NCBI GenBank assembly: GCA_003952965.2
Contig: CM025849.1
Location: 27,204,621 to 27,268,620 of the forward strand
DNA: 64,000 nt
DNA from: Morella rubra
Lineage: Eukaryota; Streptophyta; Magnoliopsida; Fagales; Myricaceae
Direction of reading: 5' to 3'
A program made the translations under genes and the position numbers. Each line of letters starts with the position of its first letter. Position 1 is the stretch's first letter. This document shows positions 12,025 through 25,177 of the stretch, piece after piece. Below the pieces are notes generated by a model. That model saw only the letters and a list, made by a program, of their open reading frames with translations. It did not search any database and was not told the origin of the DNA.

Positions 12025-13190
12025 TTTGTCGTGAGACCAGGATGCTACCTGCAGCCGACAGATTGTGATAAATGAGAAGAAGGAATTGCATATTGTCAAT
12101 GTAGTTCTTTTGTTTTTGACATTTCTTTTTTGTCTTCTCGAAGCGGGAAGTTGTGAAAATTGATATTCGTCAAGAGTTATAGGCCATACTCCCTTTTTTT
12201 TTTCTTTTTTTTTTTTTTGCCTTTGACAATATGACAGTATAGTGCTCTTAAGACTTGTAAATTAGAATTTTATTCATTACAGAGCCTCGAGTCCGATCTT
12301 AACTTAAGAAAACTTTGAGTGAGGGAATGAATGAATGAGGAATCTGGGGATTATATTCCTATCATATTATCTTGCTTGGTTCAGACCCTTTACCTGATAC
12401 TTATAGAGGGGATGTGGAAACTGAGTCCAGCTGCATTGCCAATCTTGCTTTATCCTCCCTGTCAATAGCTCTCATTTGTCCTGTTCCAGTTGAATTGAAT
12501 TTCTAGGCCAAAGATTTCAAATTTTCGGTCAAAGAATTTTCTTCAAGGAGTCGAACTTTGGCAAAGGCCGACCTACTCGATGCCCCAATAGAAGGTTTTT
12601 TTGTTTGTTTGTTTGTTTTGATTATAACGTAACTTAATTAGTCTACTAGTGCCTCGGGTATTGCCTAATATCAAACTGATCTTTAGAGTGAGTTTTGTCT
12701 TATATTGATCCTCGTGAAATTCTTCGAGTCTCCAAAGAAGTGTTCATTTCATCAATTGAGTGATTCCATAAATAAAAAAATTTAACTTGGTTAACGGAAA
12801 CACTTGTTAATCAGTTGGTTTTCATTAATTATCAAATCACTCAGCATGTCGCATATGAGAACTCCACATTAATTGTCAATTCAATGTTTAAAAGAGTTGT
12901 ACGGGAGAATTTAAAATTAATGGGGATAATAATCATGCATGGCACGCTTGTGATTTGAAAATTAAGTAAGACATGTGGTTATTGGTAATTGATTAATGGA
13001 TATTGGTAATTAATTAATACATATCTCTGTTAGTATTACTGAGTTGCAATTACCGTTTCAAAACACAAAAAAAAATTCCACAAGACCAGTGACTAGTAGA
13101 AAAAATCTTGTCACGAGTTCAAATTGGGCTCGCATTGAACCCGACTCAGTTCGGTCCAAACTCGTCCATCTGAACAGAACAAGGTTACAA
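12025..13190. other. 3' flank and intergenic
   Basis: This contains the 3' UTR of the BAG6-like gene and AT-rich spacer with a short (TTTG)n run near 12600. No gene or element with defined ends was found. Confidence 0.5.
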
Positions 13191-13191
13191 G

Positions 13192-13240
13192 AGGCCCATT
13201 GTCTCCTCTAAGATCTTATATCCCAAATACTAGGGTTAGG
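13192..13240 (+). promoter_or_regulatory. Site II-like element and telo box of the RPS11 promoter
   Basis: GGCCCATT near 13193 is the complement of the TGGGCC/T site II core. CTAGGGTTAGGGG near 13230 contains a telo-box-like AGGGTT. This pairing is known from plant ribosomal-protein gene promoters, where it ties expression to cell growth. Here the pair lies 65-110 bp before the ATG. Confidence 0.6.
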
Positions 13241-13304
13241 GGTTTTTGCGGCAGCATAGACTCGTCCTACCTGGCCTCCCTCTGCAGCTTGAGAACTCGT
13301 AACC

Positions 13305-15429
13305 ATGGCTGAACAGGTAAGTGTCAGATCCATGCACTTCTTTTTCCAGCTTCTCTCTCTTTTACTATTGGCTTTCTGTTTGAAGACCTTAGGGTTTGGC
13401 TTGGGACTTACACGAGGCTGAACGTTGTTTTTGTTGCAGACTGAGAAGGCATTTCTTAAGCAACCGAAAGTGTTCTTATGGTATGAGAAAGGAGAGTGAA
13501 AAAGTTCTTGATTTGATAGCTTGCAGGGTTTTCTGAAGTTCGTTTTTTGTTTTTTTTAGGTGAATTTCTGTTTTGATGTTTGTTCTGTTTTGTCTGTTTC
13601 TGAAAACAAAATTTGCAGCTCGAAGAAGTCTGGGAAGGGTAACAGGCCTGGCAAGGGCGGGAACCGTTTCTGGAAGAGCGTTGGTCTCGGTTTCAAGACC
13701 CCCAGAGAAGCCATTGAAGGTCTGTCTCCCACTCCCTGTGTTTGACTGTGTACTTTGGCGTGTTACATTGAACTGTGAATTGTTGGGGCTTAGTTGAGTC
13801 TTAACTTTCTGCGGACGTTTGTTGCTTTGCCTAAATTAGCGTCAAGTTGCGAATTGTTTGTGTTTCGAGAATGCGTACTTTTACTGCTTAATTTGGCTTC
13901 GCTCTGTGTTGTTCAGAGTTAATTTAAATTGGTTTTAGTCGTATGGTTATGCAATTTGCCTTTTTGATGATTTGGATAAGCTGGGATTTCAATATTGGTG
14001 ATATAAATTTGGTTTACGCTGGTGCTTTTAGCCATTGTGATGTCTCTGTTGCCTTGTCTGCAAATAACTTGGTTGAATCCTACAGAACAAGCTAGATTCC
14101 ACCACTACTGTGTGAGCTCTGTGTGATAACTAATTGCTATGTTCAGAACATATGGCTGATCTATGTTGCTCTTGTATTGATCCTTGATATGTGACATTCT
14201 TGTGACGTTTAAAGTATGTCATTAGGTCTAACATGCTCAAGTATGATATTGGCTTCCTTTTTATGGTTTTTTTCCTTTTCCCTTGTATGAATTTTCTTGC
14301 TTGGCTAGTTGAGCTGACGGTATGTGTATCATAACTTAAGGACACAATGGGTTAGATAATTAAGGGCTAGCTTTAAAGCGGGATTCTACTTGATGGCTTG
14401 ATATAAATATTGGATATTCTTGTTGGTCGAAGTGATATTGACTATTTTATGTCAAGACAAGAAAGGCTGAGGAGTGAACTCTATTCTTCAAAATTTAGCT
14501 GTGGGGCCAAATTGGCCAATTAAAGGTTTTGTAATGACATTGAAATAGTTTGCTGCAATGGTGTATTCAGTGCAATTGTTGATATGACACCTGGAGAGTG
14601 ATTCGTAATAGAGGATGTGTGGTTCCTTGTTCCTTTGCTTCTCTTAAGCAAATGTTATGACTGTTAAGTGGAGCTGAATCTTTGTGGTTGGTATCTTGAT
14701 CTATTCAGGAGCATTTGCACCAAGCTCCATATCAAATGCTTGGGATTATATTGCTTAGGCAGGCTCACATTTTTATTGCATTTTTTTATTATGAGTTCAA
14801 ATAACTTTGTCAGAATTATATCTAGGATTGAGAAGATTATTTCCTGATCAGAGCCATTGTTTTCTGTTTCTTGCAGGAACCTACATTGATAAGAAATGCC
14901 CCTTCACTGGTGAAGTTTCTATCAGGGGTCGTATTTTAGCGGGCACTTGCCATAGTGCGAAGATGATGCGGACCATTATTGTTCGCAGGAATTACCTTCA
15001 TTTTGTCAAGAAGTATCAAAGGCATGATCCTGCTGTAGTAGTGATAATGTCTTTGTTTTCTATACATTTTCTCACTCTACGAGAAGCATAACTCATTTTC
15101 CTTTCTCCTGTTTATATGGGCTTCTTTCAGATATGAGAAGAGGCACTCAAACATTGCCGCTCACATATCCCCGTGCTTCCGTGCAAAGGAAGGAGATCAT
15201 GTCATTATTGGGCAATGCAGGTAAACTTTTGTCAATGGAAGGCCCTCATGTTTTATCATTTACCCGTATATAGATTTGACTGTAAAGCACGCTCAATTTC
15301 TGGTTTGACTGGGTTTATTTTCCACTGCATCTTTTCAGACCATTGTCAAAGACAGTGAGGTTCAATGTGTTGAAAGTTGTCCCGGCGGGATCTTCTGGTG
15401 GTGGGAAGAAGGCTTTTACAGCAATGTGA
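13305..15429 (+). CDS. RPS11: 40S ribosomal protein S11 (uS17)
   Basis: The 159-aa product is the cytosolic small-subunit protein uS17, which binds 18S rRNA. It starts [17 protein letters not shown], continues with [20 protein letters not shown], and contains the highly conserved [20 protein letters not shown] and [20 protein letters not shown]. It ends in KKAFTAM. The length equals the family norm. Coding exons: 13305-13316, 13440-13480, 13619-13719, 14877-15021, 15131-15220 and 15339-15429 (480 nt). The first coding exon has four codons only. The join after 15021 needs a GC donor (AAAG/GCATGA), because every nearby GT would bring a stop at the start of the next exon. Motifs typical of ribosomal-protein promoters lie just upstream. 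Confidence 0.95.
15022..15130 (+). other. GC-AG intron in RPS11
   Basis: This 109-nt intron starts GCATGATCC and ends CTTTCAG. Only this join yields the invariant KKYQRYEKRHS of uS17. Using the GT at 15035 or 15038 would put TGA in frame in the next exon. Confidence 0.8.
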
Positions 15430-17269
15430 GGTGGTTCTTTTCAGTACCTTCAGATGCTGATCATAGCTAGTAATGCAGGGCAAGACTTTCGAAGTTGAGA
15501 ATACACCACCGGTATTGGGTGACACCATGGACCGCTAAATGCCTGCACATTTTTGTTTCTTTACAAAATTTACATTTTGACTTGTTGGGATACTGTTTGT
15601 AAGTTTTGACGTTTTGAAGATACCAGATATGGTTCGTAAGAGTGGAATGTACTTTTTATATCGTAATCACTTTATTTGTCTGATTAGTCTTTTTTTTTCT
15701 CATTTATTTGTCTGATTAGTCACTTGTGACTTAAATTTTGGTCGTGGATGATAATGAGATAAGCTGTTGCTTGGTACTTACGTGAGTTCTGACGAGATCT
15801 CGAAATTTTTTATAATTTGTCTATTAATGATTAAGATTTTAACCGAGTGGGAACTTTATACCCTTTTGTCATCGTGCCTGGGGAATGGTTTGTTCCACTT
15901 TGAAAACGAAGTATTCTTTCCTGAAAGAATAGCGTAGCCATTACCCATTTTAGGGGGCAATGATGCTTGCTAGAGCCCTCACTTCCACTGGGTAACATTT
16001 AGCCACATCAGCGTCCACTGATTGATGCCCGTCTATGAACCAAAAGAACAAAACCTACCACCGAAGGTTTTTTGGTTTAGCTTAGGCTGGAAAATGGTGT
16101 GGTTAATACCTTCACAACAGGGTTGGTGACAAAAATAAAAAAAAGAAAAATTACAACAGGGTTTGTATACATTTTACAGAAACCAAAATGAAAAAGTTGA
16201 GTACACAGCGAGAACTTTGAGGTGAAGTTTTTGTTATTTTATAGAGATTCTATTGGAAGATTTATGGTGTCTAAAATTTTATATTTGCAGCATTAAATTG
16301 TATAAGATTTCACGGTCTATTCTGCAATCTTGGGTCCTTGAACACGTATCTTGCTTGGACTAAGAGCTATGTTTGATAGCTCTGTTTTTGGTATTTTCCA
16401 AGGCTATTGCCCCTCTTGAGAGGGTTGAGATCAACTGACATGATTCGTGAAAACTATCGATCGTGTGTACTTGTGGGGAGCATGTTGCGTCATCCAATTG
16501 GCCTTTAACTAGTCAAATTACAATCAACTTGGCGATTTGCAGGGTTTGTGGGGTGGTTAAATAATTGTCAAATAGAAAAATTAACCTTTTCTTTTTGCCT
16601 TTTGGCTAACAAGAAGACGGTGAACCTGTGACCATGAAGGAAGATATTTTTTTCAAAGTAATCAATTCGTTACCTTTTGCATAAAGCAAAAGGAGATGGA
16701 AAATGTTGCTATCTCACGTCATCTTCCCATTGAGCATGTCATTTTATTCCGCGTGAACATATCAAAATCCCTAAAATCTCACTTTCAAATCTTTTGGTAT
16801 CAATATTACCAGTTAAAATATGTTTTCCTTTCTACAACCACTTCCCTTTCAACTTGTTCAATGACCAAGCGGCACCACAGATTGGGACAACATAGTCTTT
16901 TCAGGAGGTGACGTAGGAGGATTTCTGGGTAGGAAAATAAATTATAACAAAACTTAACCTTCAAATAAGCAGCAAAATCATGATAGGTTAAAAATTAGAG
17001 CACTATAAAATTCATACTGCAAAAGTCCTAGACAATCTTGATCCAATGAAGGCATATCTAGTAAAAAAACCACAACAAAAAATACAGGGTCTTCTGTAAA
17101 TTCATTTGTAATTAAAAAAAAATATAGAATTCACACTCCTTTATCATGTGTTCTAAATGTAGTCAAACAAATTTAGCTGCACCGCTGCAATTATGGTTTC
17201 CATGGGCTATATAAAACATAACTAAAAAATGTTGTACTCGTGAAGAATATTTACGTAGCAATGATTGAA
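15430..17269. other. 3' flank and intergenic
   Basis: This holds the 3' UTR of RPS11 and AT-rich spacer. No gene, repeat with clear ends, or RNA gene was recognised. Confidence 0.5.
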
Positions 17270-17281
17270 GAATAGATTACC

Positions 17282-17540
17282 ACGTTTCTCCCCATCTTGA
17301 TCATGTTTAGCGACCTACTTCTCAAGAAAATATCACCCAGTAGTTGATGACCATTTGGCACTGCATTGATTCCAAGTTCTGAAATCCTGCTTAGCTGCAA
17401 TAGATATAATAAAGGATTAGGTAAGTAATTAGATGGTAAGTATCGTGAGTTGCAGAAGAAGAATGGGTGGTGGGGGATTAATTGGTGCAGACTTTGATCC
17501 ACAACCGTGCACGCTTCCAGAACTTGTTGGTGCAGCCATT
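17282..17540 (-). pseudogene. Exon-like fragments of an unrecognised gene
   Basis: On the minus strand a segment translating to LSRISELGINAVPNGHQLL and on to DIFLRSRSLNMIKMG is preceded by a good acceptor (TATATCTATTGCAG, exon start near 17397). Further upstream, around 17480-17530, lies another coding-like piece (HQQVLEACTVVDQSLHQ). They might be two exons of a small helical protein or its relic. I do not recognise the family, and no start or stop can be fixed. Confidence 0.25.
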
Positions 17541-18132
17541 CTTAAATGCTCAGGAAAAAAGAAGAAGAAAATAAAGAGAACAACGTTCAAACACAGAGGA
17601 AAATGATTTTTTTTTTTTTTTTATAGCAGAAAAGACTTTTCTAGAGATAGAGATACCAGAGGAGGAGGGAAAAAAATTCCCAAGAACATTGTGGTGGAGT
17701 ACAGAAGAGAGATACCAGAGGAGGAGGGAAAAAAAAAAAAAAATTCCCCAAAACAGTGGAGAACAGAAGAGAACAAAATAAAAGAGAGACATCAAAAAGA
17801 CATTTTCCATTTTACGAGCCGCAAAGATCTCACAATAATTACTGTAACAACCAGCCAATTGATTTTCAGCCACGCTTTCCTTAAAAAAATCTGGAGTTTA
17901 ACGTTTCTCTCTCTCTCTCTCTCTGTCTCTCTGAGACAACAGCTGCTATAAGCATAGTCCCCATCACTCTAAAACATATTCCTAGAATCTTCTTTCACGT
18001 AAATTTTTTTCCTTCTCTCTCTCGTCCTCTCTCTGTCTCTTCTCTGTGACTGTGTGTATTGCTTTGGATTCGCGCAACGAGTTGCTATAAGAAACGGAAC
18101 TACCACCACCACCCACTACTATCTCTATCATC
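17541..18132. other. Upstream region of the PP2C gene
   Basis: An imperfect direct repeat GAGATACCAGAGGAGGAGGG occurs at about 17650 and 17709, followed by A-rich runs. CT-rich tracts at 17906-17935 and 18012-18045 are common in plant promoters and leaders. The 5' UTR of the phosphatase probably starts in this part. Confidence 0.4.
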
Positions 18133-21100
18133 ATGTGCGTGAAGGACGCGAAGAAAGTCGGCCAGGAGATTGAGAATCTAGACGACAATAACAATAATAA
18201 GAGGCTAGGGCCTTTGCATTGTGAGGTGTTGCATACCCAGATGGAGAAGTGGGATGAGGAATCTTCTTTGATAAGTTCCACTGATAGAATCAGTCCTGAA
18301 AGATCATTTCCTGTAAGAAATTCAATTCCTTTACCTTCTAGTTGCACTGTTATCTTGCTCAATTATGAAGTTTTTGTTTCAAAGAACCGTTTGGTCGAAA
18401 TTGGGTTCTGAGGATTTTTTTCCTCATGCGCTGGATTGTTAATGATTTTTCTTTGATGGGTCTCGATAAATTTTCCCCTTTTGTATTTCTCATTTGCAAC
18501 AGCCTTTTCTTTTTCGTTTGTTTCTCTACGAAACTCAAAGGTTTTATTGCTGCAACATTGGTCTGTAAGTATCTGCGCTTTGGTGGGTACAATTTTCATG
18601 TTTGTGGCTCTGAACTATATGGAACAATACCAGAAAGACTAAATTCAGCTCGATGGAGATTGTAGCACTTCAACGTTTAACTGTAGTTACTAGTTGTTAT
18701 TGGAAATTGTTACACGTCTATCCTATTTCCTACATTCTTAATTCAATTCTGCTTGTCAATGGATTGACGTCCTGGAATGTTTCTCTAAATATGACATAAG
18801 AAGTTACTAAAACTTTTATTTGCTTCTCTAATCTCACTATCCTTGATTAAAGAATTGAAACGAAAGTTCTATCCTTCTTTTCATATAAGACTCCATGGAC
18901 AGTCTATAATGCTGAGACAATGAATTTTGCTTGCAGAGGGATTTGACTTTCTAATTTTGTTATTAATATTGTTTCTGCTTGATTTGTGTAAACAATAAAG
19001 TTTCTGGTTCAATTATTGAATAAATAGAATATTACTCATTTTCAATTGGAACGGATGTAGTTTAGCAATTTATACAATAGGGTGGGAAGGAACGTGACAA
19101 GTATTTTTCAAGAATTAGGTATGTGCTGTTAGAACTTGGAACTAATGGTTTCAAGGTTCAACTATCATATGATTTCCAAATAATTGTCAGTTGCCATGAG
19201 TTTAAGAGCATGTGCTTCACCATTGTAATGACCAGATGCTTCAATCTCATTAGACTCGTTCTCTGGAGAAGAGTACCAATATTACTTAAAAATCATCAAT
19301 AGGATAGGCCTCTTGTGGGAGCCAGATTCAGAACATATACTTCCTGGAAGTAATTTCTATTATTTCATCCTACTTTCTTGAGTTCACTATGGTCTTTTTT
19401 TTTCCCCCCCTTATATTTTGCTTTTATAATTTCTTGTATTGTTGTGAACTTCCCATGCTGATATTCTATCTTTATATTTTCTGGATTATTAAGCTGGAAA
19501 GCATTTGTGAGGAGGCAGTAGCAGTGGAAAGAAAACAGAACCTGTTATCCTTTGTCCCTGCCCTTCACTCAGGAGTGTGGTCTGACATAGGGGGTCGTCA
19601 GTATATGGAGGATACTCACATCTGCATTGGCGATTTGGCTCAGAAATTTGGTTATAATCTACTCTGTGATGATGTTATCTCCTTCTATGGTGTAAGTATT
19701 TTAAACTGCTAGAATCTCTGCTGTTTGTCTCCAGAAACAAATTAACATGATTTGAGCTTTTTGCAAGAATTACATCCTTTGTCAGGGTTGTTTTGAGAGT
19801 TTGAAGAAAGAGTCGACAGTCATTTCTATATAGGAGAGAGGGCGAAAGAGGAAAAAAAAATGTAGTCATGTCCTTCTTAAAAGGATTTGACAAATAATTC
19901 AGCGCTAGTTTGAAACACAGAACATGTCACAGTATTATGAAGCAATCAGACACTTATGAACCTTAATTTTGGTTGCTATTTTCTTTCAACATGATGGTCT
20001 AACTTACTTCTATGTTTGAACAGTGGAATGATCATCACTTAACAACAGTCATAAGCTTGAAAAACTCTGGTCATCTATAACCCTTACATGGCTACATGAA
20101 TAAATAATTAGTTACAACTACATAAATTTACTACGGTATGAATAAAGAACTAAATAAATTGACAACGGTATGGCTCTCATGTTGAAAAGTCAATTTGGAT
20201 TAGCTTACACAACTTGGATATTTAAGGATGCTTTAATTGAATTTGCAGTCGTGGTCTAATTTTTTTTTACCTTCTTTTATTCAGATACTTGTTTTGTTAA
20301 GGGCCTGAAAAATAGAAAGGAACTAGATTGTGAATACGCTGCAAAAATTAAATTCAGTTCAGAACAAACACATGTCCTATGATTCAGAAATTTCATTCAG
20401 ATTTTTTACATACATAGAGCAATTGGTTTGAATAATAGGTATTTGATGGTCACGGAGGAAAGGCTGCAGCGCAATTTGTCCGTGATCAATTGCCAAGAGT
20501 CATTGTCGAGGATGCTGATTTCCCCTTAGAACTCGAGAAGGTGGTTACGAGGTCATTTATAGCAACGGATGCTGCATTTGCAAAGAGGTGCTCTCTTGAG
20601 GCTGCCCTGTCTTCTGGCACAACCGTGCTGACTGCGATGATATTTGGGAGGTAAGTTCAGCGTTGATTGGCCATTTTTCTCTGTTTTGATTCTTCAGGTT
20701 AGTGTCCAAAATAGTCAATTCTTGCATAGCATCACTGCTGAATAAGCTGCAGGCACTGACATCAAAATGGACCACATAAGTGAACAAGCTAAGTTGATTA
20801 GAGAGGAGAAAAAAGAGATATTAAGGAAAGTTATGTTGACGAAAGATACATAGATACTGGGTAGATGTACGAGTTATAACTGTTTATATCCATGAGAGAT
20901 GCTTAAGATGATGAAATTCATATTTCTCATTTCAAGGGACTGCTTTTTTTGTTTCAATCTAAAAGACCTTTTAGGTGAAAGTTATTGCATGCTTTGTTCT
21001 AAATCCAAGAATATCTTCAACAGGTCTCTACTTGTGGCCAATGCTGGGGACTGTAGGGCAGTGTTGTCCAGACGTGGAATAGCTATAGAAATGTCAGAAG

Positions 21101-21585
21101 ATCATAGGCCCTGCTGCGCAAAAGAAAGTATGAGGATCGAGTCCTTAGGTGGATATATTATTGATGGTTACCTCAATGGTCAGTTGGGAGTCACTCGTGC
21201 ATTAGGTGATTGGCACCTTGAAGGAATGAAGGGAATGGGTGAAAGCATTGGACCATTGAGCGCTGAACCTGAACTTAAATTGGTGACATTAACCAAGGAA
21301 GATGAGTTTTTGATTATTGGCAGTGATGGAATATGGGATATGTTTTCCAATCAAAATTCTGTAGATTTTGCTCGGAGGAGACTTCAAGAACACAATGATG
21401 TGAAGTTGTGTTGCAAGCAAATTGTAGATGAAGCAAAACAGCGGGGAGCGACGGACAATCTAACAGTCGTGATGGTAAATTTTCATACGGAGCCACCTCC
21501 ACCTGTAGTGGTGCAAAGGGCCAGAGTTAGGAGAAGCATATCTGCTGAAGGCCTTCAGAGTCTGAAATGCCTGTTAGAAGGGTAG
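18133..21585 (+). CDS. Protein phosphatase 2C (DBP1/PP2CG1-like)
   Basis: A Mg/Mn-dependent Ser/Thr phosphatase of 383 aa. All metal-binding motifs are present: GGRQYMEDTH (residues about 93-102), VFDGHGGK (127-134), LVANAGDCRAVL (about 200-211), GVTRALGDWH (about 252-261), IIGSDGIWDMF (about 295-305) and GATDNLTVVMV (338-348). The catalytic domain therefore looks complete. Coding exons: 18133-18312, 19494-19691, 20439-20650 and 21024-21585 (1152 nt). The variable first 60 residues lack a transit peptide or membrane segment, suggesting a cytosolic or nuclear enzyme. The basic tail (RARVRRSISAEGLQSLK) resembles the plant group of DBP1 and PP2CG1, linked to stress signalling. Group placement is by memory of motifs, not by a tree. 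Confidence 0.92.
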
Positions 21586-23282
21586 ATCTCTTTCTTCACA
21601 CATTTTGTCCCGGCAGCCAGAGGTTAGAACTAGTCAAAAAATAAGACTCCTAGTTGTTTCATCAGCTGTTTAATCACTTGAGTTTTGTATCTGTGTATAT
21701 ATACATATCCATATATATATACACACACACAAAATGATTCTTCCGGGAATTGGGAACTGTCTTTTCCTTTTTTATTAATTGATGCCCTTGAGAAGGAAAG
21801 ACACGGACATGGAATCACAAATTGTAATAATATCCTGAAACGGGGGAGGGGATTCCGACTTGTAAACAGATTGATTCAATTTCGAGCATTGTACAAAGAA
21901 TGTATACAAATCAGTGCATTTTCATATGTGTTTGGCAGATGAAGTTAATTATTTTCATTTCTCTATTGGATCTAGATCTAAACCCTTTTTTGAACACCGA
22001 TTTAATCGTAAGCTTCATCCTCAACTTCTGGATGGGTTTGAGAGCTTGGTTCGGATGGGGATGGGAATGCGGATTTGGATGCCTCGTATGATAAGGAAGA
22101 GAGTTTTTCCAAAGATGAAGACCTAGAATGCCCTAGGGCTAGAGCTTCTCTTCTTTTTTTTTTTTTTTCCCCACTTTTCCACTTCCCATCTCATACAGAG
22201 GTGGATCTCCACCTGAGCGGGTAGATATGAGAGACATCAATGGCAGTCAAGAGGTGTCCACCTAAATTTTCTTTTTGTTCCGTTTGTCTTCTAGATTATA
22301 CCAGCCATTTCTGAGACGAAAAAACTTCCAAGCCCAAATACACGGAAAAAGCACGACAAGTTTGGCTGTTCTTGAATGGATTTGACGATCCTCTGCCACA
22401 CTTTCTTCCACTTTTTATCTGTTCTGTTATTCCAACTGGAACTTAAAACACACATATATTGAAGTCCAATATAGCAAAAAAGACACTTTGGACTCGATTC
22501 CACGTTTTCCCAATATAAGAAGCAGCAGGCAGGCATATGATGCTGCACCAGCAGCCACTATTCCAAAGATTTTCTCGCACCTCTGTTGACTGGGATAAAG
22601 AATGTTGAAATATCATCACTCCATAAGATCGCCAGAATCAATTTCAAAGCAATCTTCTCCCATCTGTGGGGAGACAAATGCGATCCCTCCTTTTTCATTT
22701 CCTAAGCTGATATTTGCCACAACAGAGTAGTTTAAAGGCAAAGGTAAAGAAAGCTACATGTGGGGTTGAGAGAATCTCTCAAAGGCTCCAGTCTTGGCCA
22801 ATTTTCAACAAGCTAATGGAAGTCGGCCACTCATATCTAAGGCTATAAGAAGTTGTAAATATTCTCCACTGAGATTTGATGGTTAACATGCACCCTATCA
22901 TTTTGTAGGAAATATACATTTATGTATAGGAGAGGGAAAAAAAAAAAAGAGAAAGAAATTGCACTAACTCTTACACTATCTTTATTGACTAATTATATGA
23001 CTACAAAAAGAGTCGAGGAGGAATGCAAGATGGACCAAACAATAAGCAGAAACTACAAATCCAACAAACAAAAAGGCTCGTAAATAAATAAATAAAAAAG
23101 TAAAAGACCACATAAGATGAGGGGAAAAAAGAACTCTCTGTTCCACTAAAGAATGATATACAGGAAATACATGTATGGTGACTCAAGTAACTTTCTCTAT
23201 CAATGTGTTTTTATCCTATGTGAAATGCACCTCCCTTCTAATAAGGGAAGAACACGAGGTGTGTTACCGGAGGAAATTCACA
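21586..23282. other. Intergenic between convergent genes
   Basis: Both flanking genes end here (PP2C on plus, transporter on minus), so the segment holds two 3' UTRs. A short TA/CA-rich run lies at 21697-21733. No gene was recognised. Confidence 0.5.
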
Positions 23283-25177
23283 TCACTGTGAGCTTATGAT
23301 GTTCTGAAACCATTTTCTGTCGTTCAATTTTTCTTTGATCTCAGTTCTTGCAGCACAAATCAAGAACAAACTTGCAAAGAAAATAGCAAGAATAAGCATA
23401 AAAAAGACACTGTTCCATCCTCTAGTGGAAATATACCCAGCCAATAATGGACCAAGAGCAGCCCCAACAGAACCAGTACCATCTATGATAGCAGTAACAG
23501 TCGCTAACGCGCGGGAATTCCCTACAACCATGCTCTGTGTACCAAGATCAGCAGCAACTGCCGTTGTAATTAGTGAGTACGGGCCATTTACCAGCAATCC
23601 AGAAACAAACATCAACCCGATGTTGGCAAACATAGAGAGGCTTCCATATAGCCGGTAGAAAAGAAGGGCTGGAACTGATAGTAACAAGAACAAAAGTGAA
23701 GTAACTGCACGAGCCCCAATCACATCAGATATGTATCCTGCAGAAACTCCACCAAAGACTCCTCCAATGTCGAAAATCGTTGAAAGAATCCCAGAAGTTT
23801 TATGTGACAAATGCACACCAGCCACAGCTACATTGGCAATGCAAATTCGAGGTTAATAAAAGAAAGTTTAGAAGCTCAAATGTCTAAACTGTGTGCATGA
23901 ACAATAGCTCAAATGGAGATTGGAATGGCTCTATCGTCCACTACATAAGAGTTTCAGGTGAAAAATGATCTACGAACAACAATATCACAGAAAGCTGAAG
24001 CCATAACCACAGGTCCACAACCAAGGGTACAGGCTTCATTTTATGAGGTAGTGGGCTTGTGCTAATTTGCTTTTAGTTGTAAGAGTGTTAAAACAAAACA
24101 ATACGGATACAGAACAAAGTCAACCCAACTCCATGACACAGAATCGTAGCACAACCCTGAAAATCAATTCCAGATCATTCGTCCATTCATTCATATCATC
24201 TGTAATCAAAGACAAGTACCTGTGTGCCTTATGTAGAAGGGCAACCAATACAGGAAAGTGTAAGCCACCAGCTTCGAGAAGAAGAGGCAGAAAGCAAATG
24301 GCGCAACGCCCGGTAGCCTCCATGCCTCCAAGAAGCCAATAGCAGCCAAAGTATGCGAACTCTTAGTACTCCCAAGCAGCCCCGCTCCCTCTGACTCTAC
24401 TCTCTCCGACTCCCCCTCCACGTTCATCTCAATCTCCTTGCAAGGAGACTCTAATCCCAGATCCTCAGGCCTCACAACAAGAAACAAAAATACCACAGTG
24501 CCCATCACAATCACCAACAAACCAGGCACCACAAAGGACCAACCCCACCCGAATTCTAACACCCCAGACGCCACTACTGACCCTATAATGTTCCCCACCG
24601 AGGTATGCGAATTCCATACCCCCATTATCAAACCCCTCTTGTCCTTCCCAAACCAATTCCCGACTATTGCCACCACAGAAGGCCACCCAATTGACTGAAA
24701 CAACCCACACACAACCTGAACCCCCACAAAGAAACCCAACCAATGCACATTCAACCAATACCCTAACCCAAAAATTATGGTCAAAGCACCACTACCCATC
24801 ATCCCAAACACAAGAAAAAGCCTTAGATCGATCCGATCACCGATATGACCGGCGAGGAACATTCCAAACGAGTACGACAAGAGGAAAGCGAGGTCTAGCT
24901 CGCCGAGACGATGGGTACCCTGGGGCCCATCAAACGGGGCCCAACCCGAATCGGCCGAGGTCGAATCTGGTCCGGTATTGGTCGAATTCCGTTCAATTTC
25001 GGGTCCGAGCACACTCTTGACGATGCTGGGGGGCTTCCGAGAGGCGTGAAAGGAAGCGTAGGCAAAGAATGTGATGAGCAGGACTAGGATTTGGTGGTAA
25101 GATAGGGTTTTGTGAGGGGGCCTGAGGGTTGGGAATAGGCTCAGAGCTGGTGGAAGGGTTCGACTTTGAGCTTGCAT
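23283..25177 (-). CDS. Putative glycerol-3-phosphate transporter (SLC37/MFS)
   Basis: A 500-aa major facilitator of the organophosphate:phosphate antiporter/SLC37 group (plant G3Pp family), expected to move glycerol 3-phosphate or a related organophosphate across a membrane. Coding exons on the minus strand: 25177-24220 and 23827-23283 (1503 nt). The sequence holds the family features ITFFAYASFHASRKPPSIVK (first helix), LSYSFGMFLAGHIGDRIDLR, GLFQSIGWPSVVAIVGNWFG, RGLIMGVWNSHTSVGNIIGS, and in the second half SGILSTIFDIGGVFGGVSAG. An acidic loop (about residues 255-280) separates the two six-helix bundles. The single intron lies in the second half. The start is the ATG giving MQAQSRTLPP. Within the plant family it seems nearest to G3Pp4/5, but this was not tested. 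Confidence 0.9.

Noticed and set aside
13961-14040. TGATGA motif in an RPS11 intron as a C/D snoRNA
   Set aside because: No matching D box and terminal stem could be placed at the right distance.
15035-15040. GT donors for RPS11 intron 4
   Set aside because: They put a stop codon at the start of exon 5 and break the invariant uS17 sequence.
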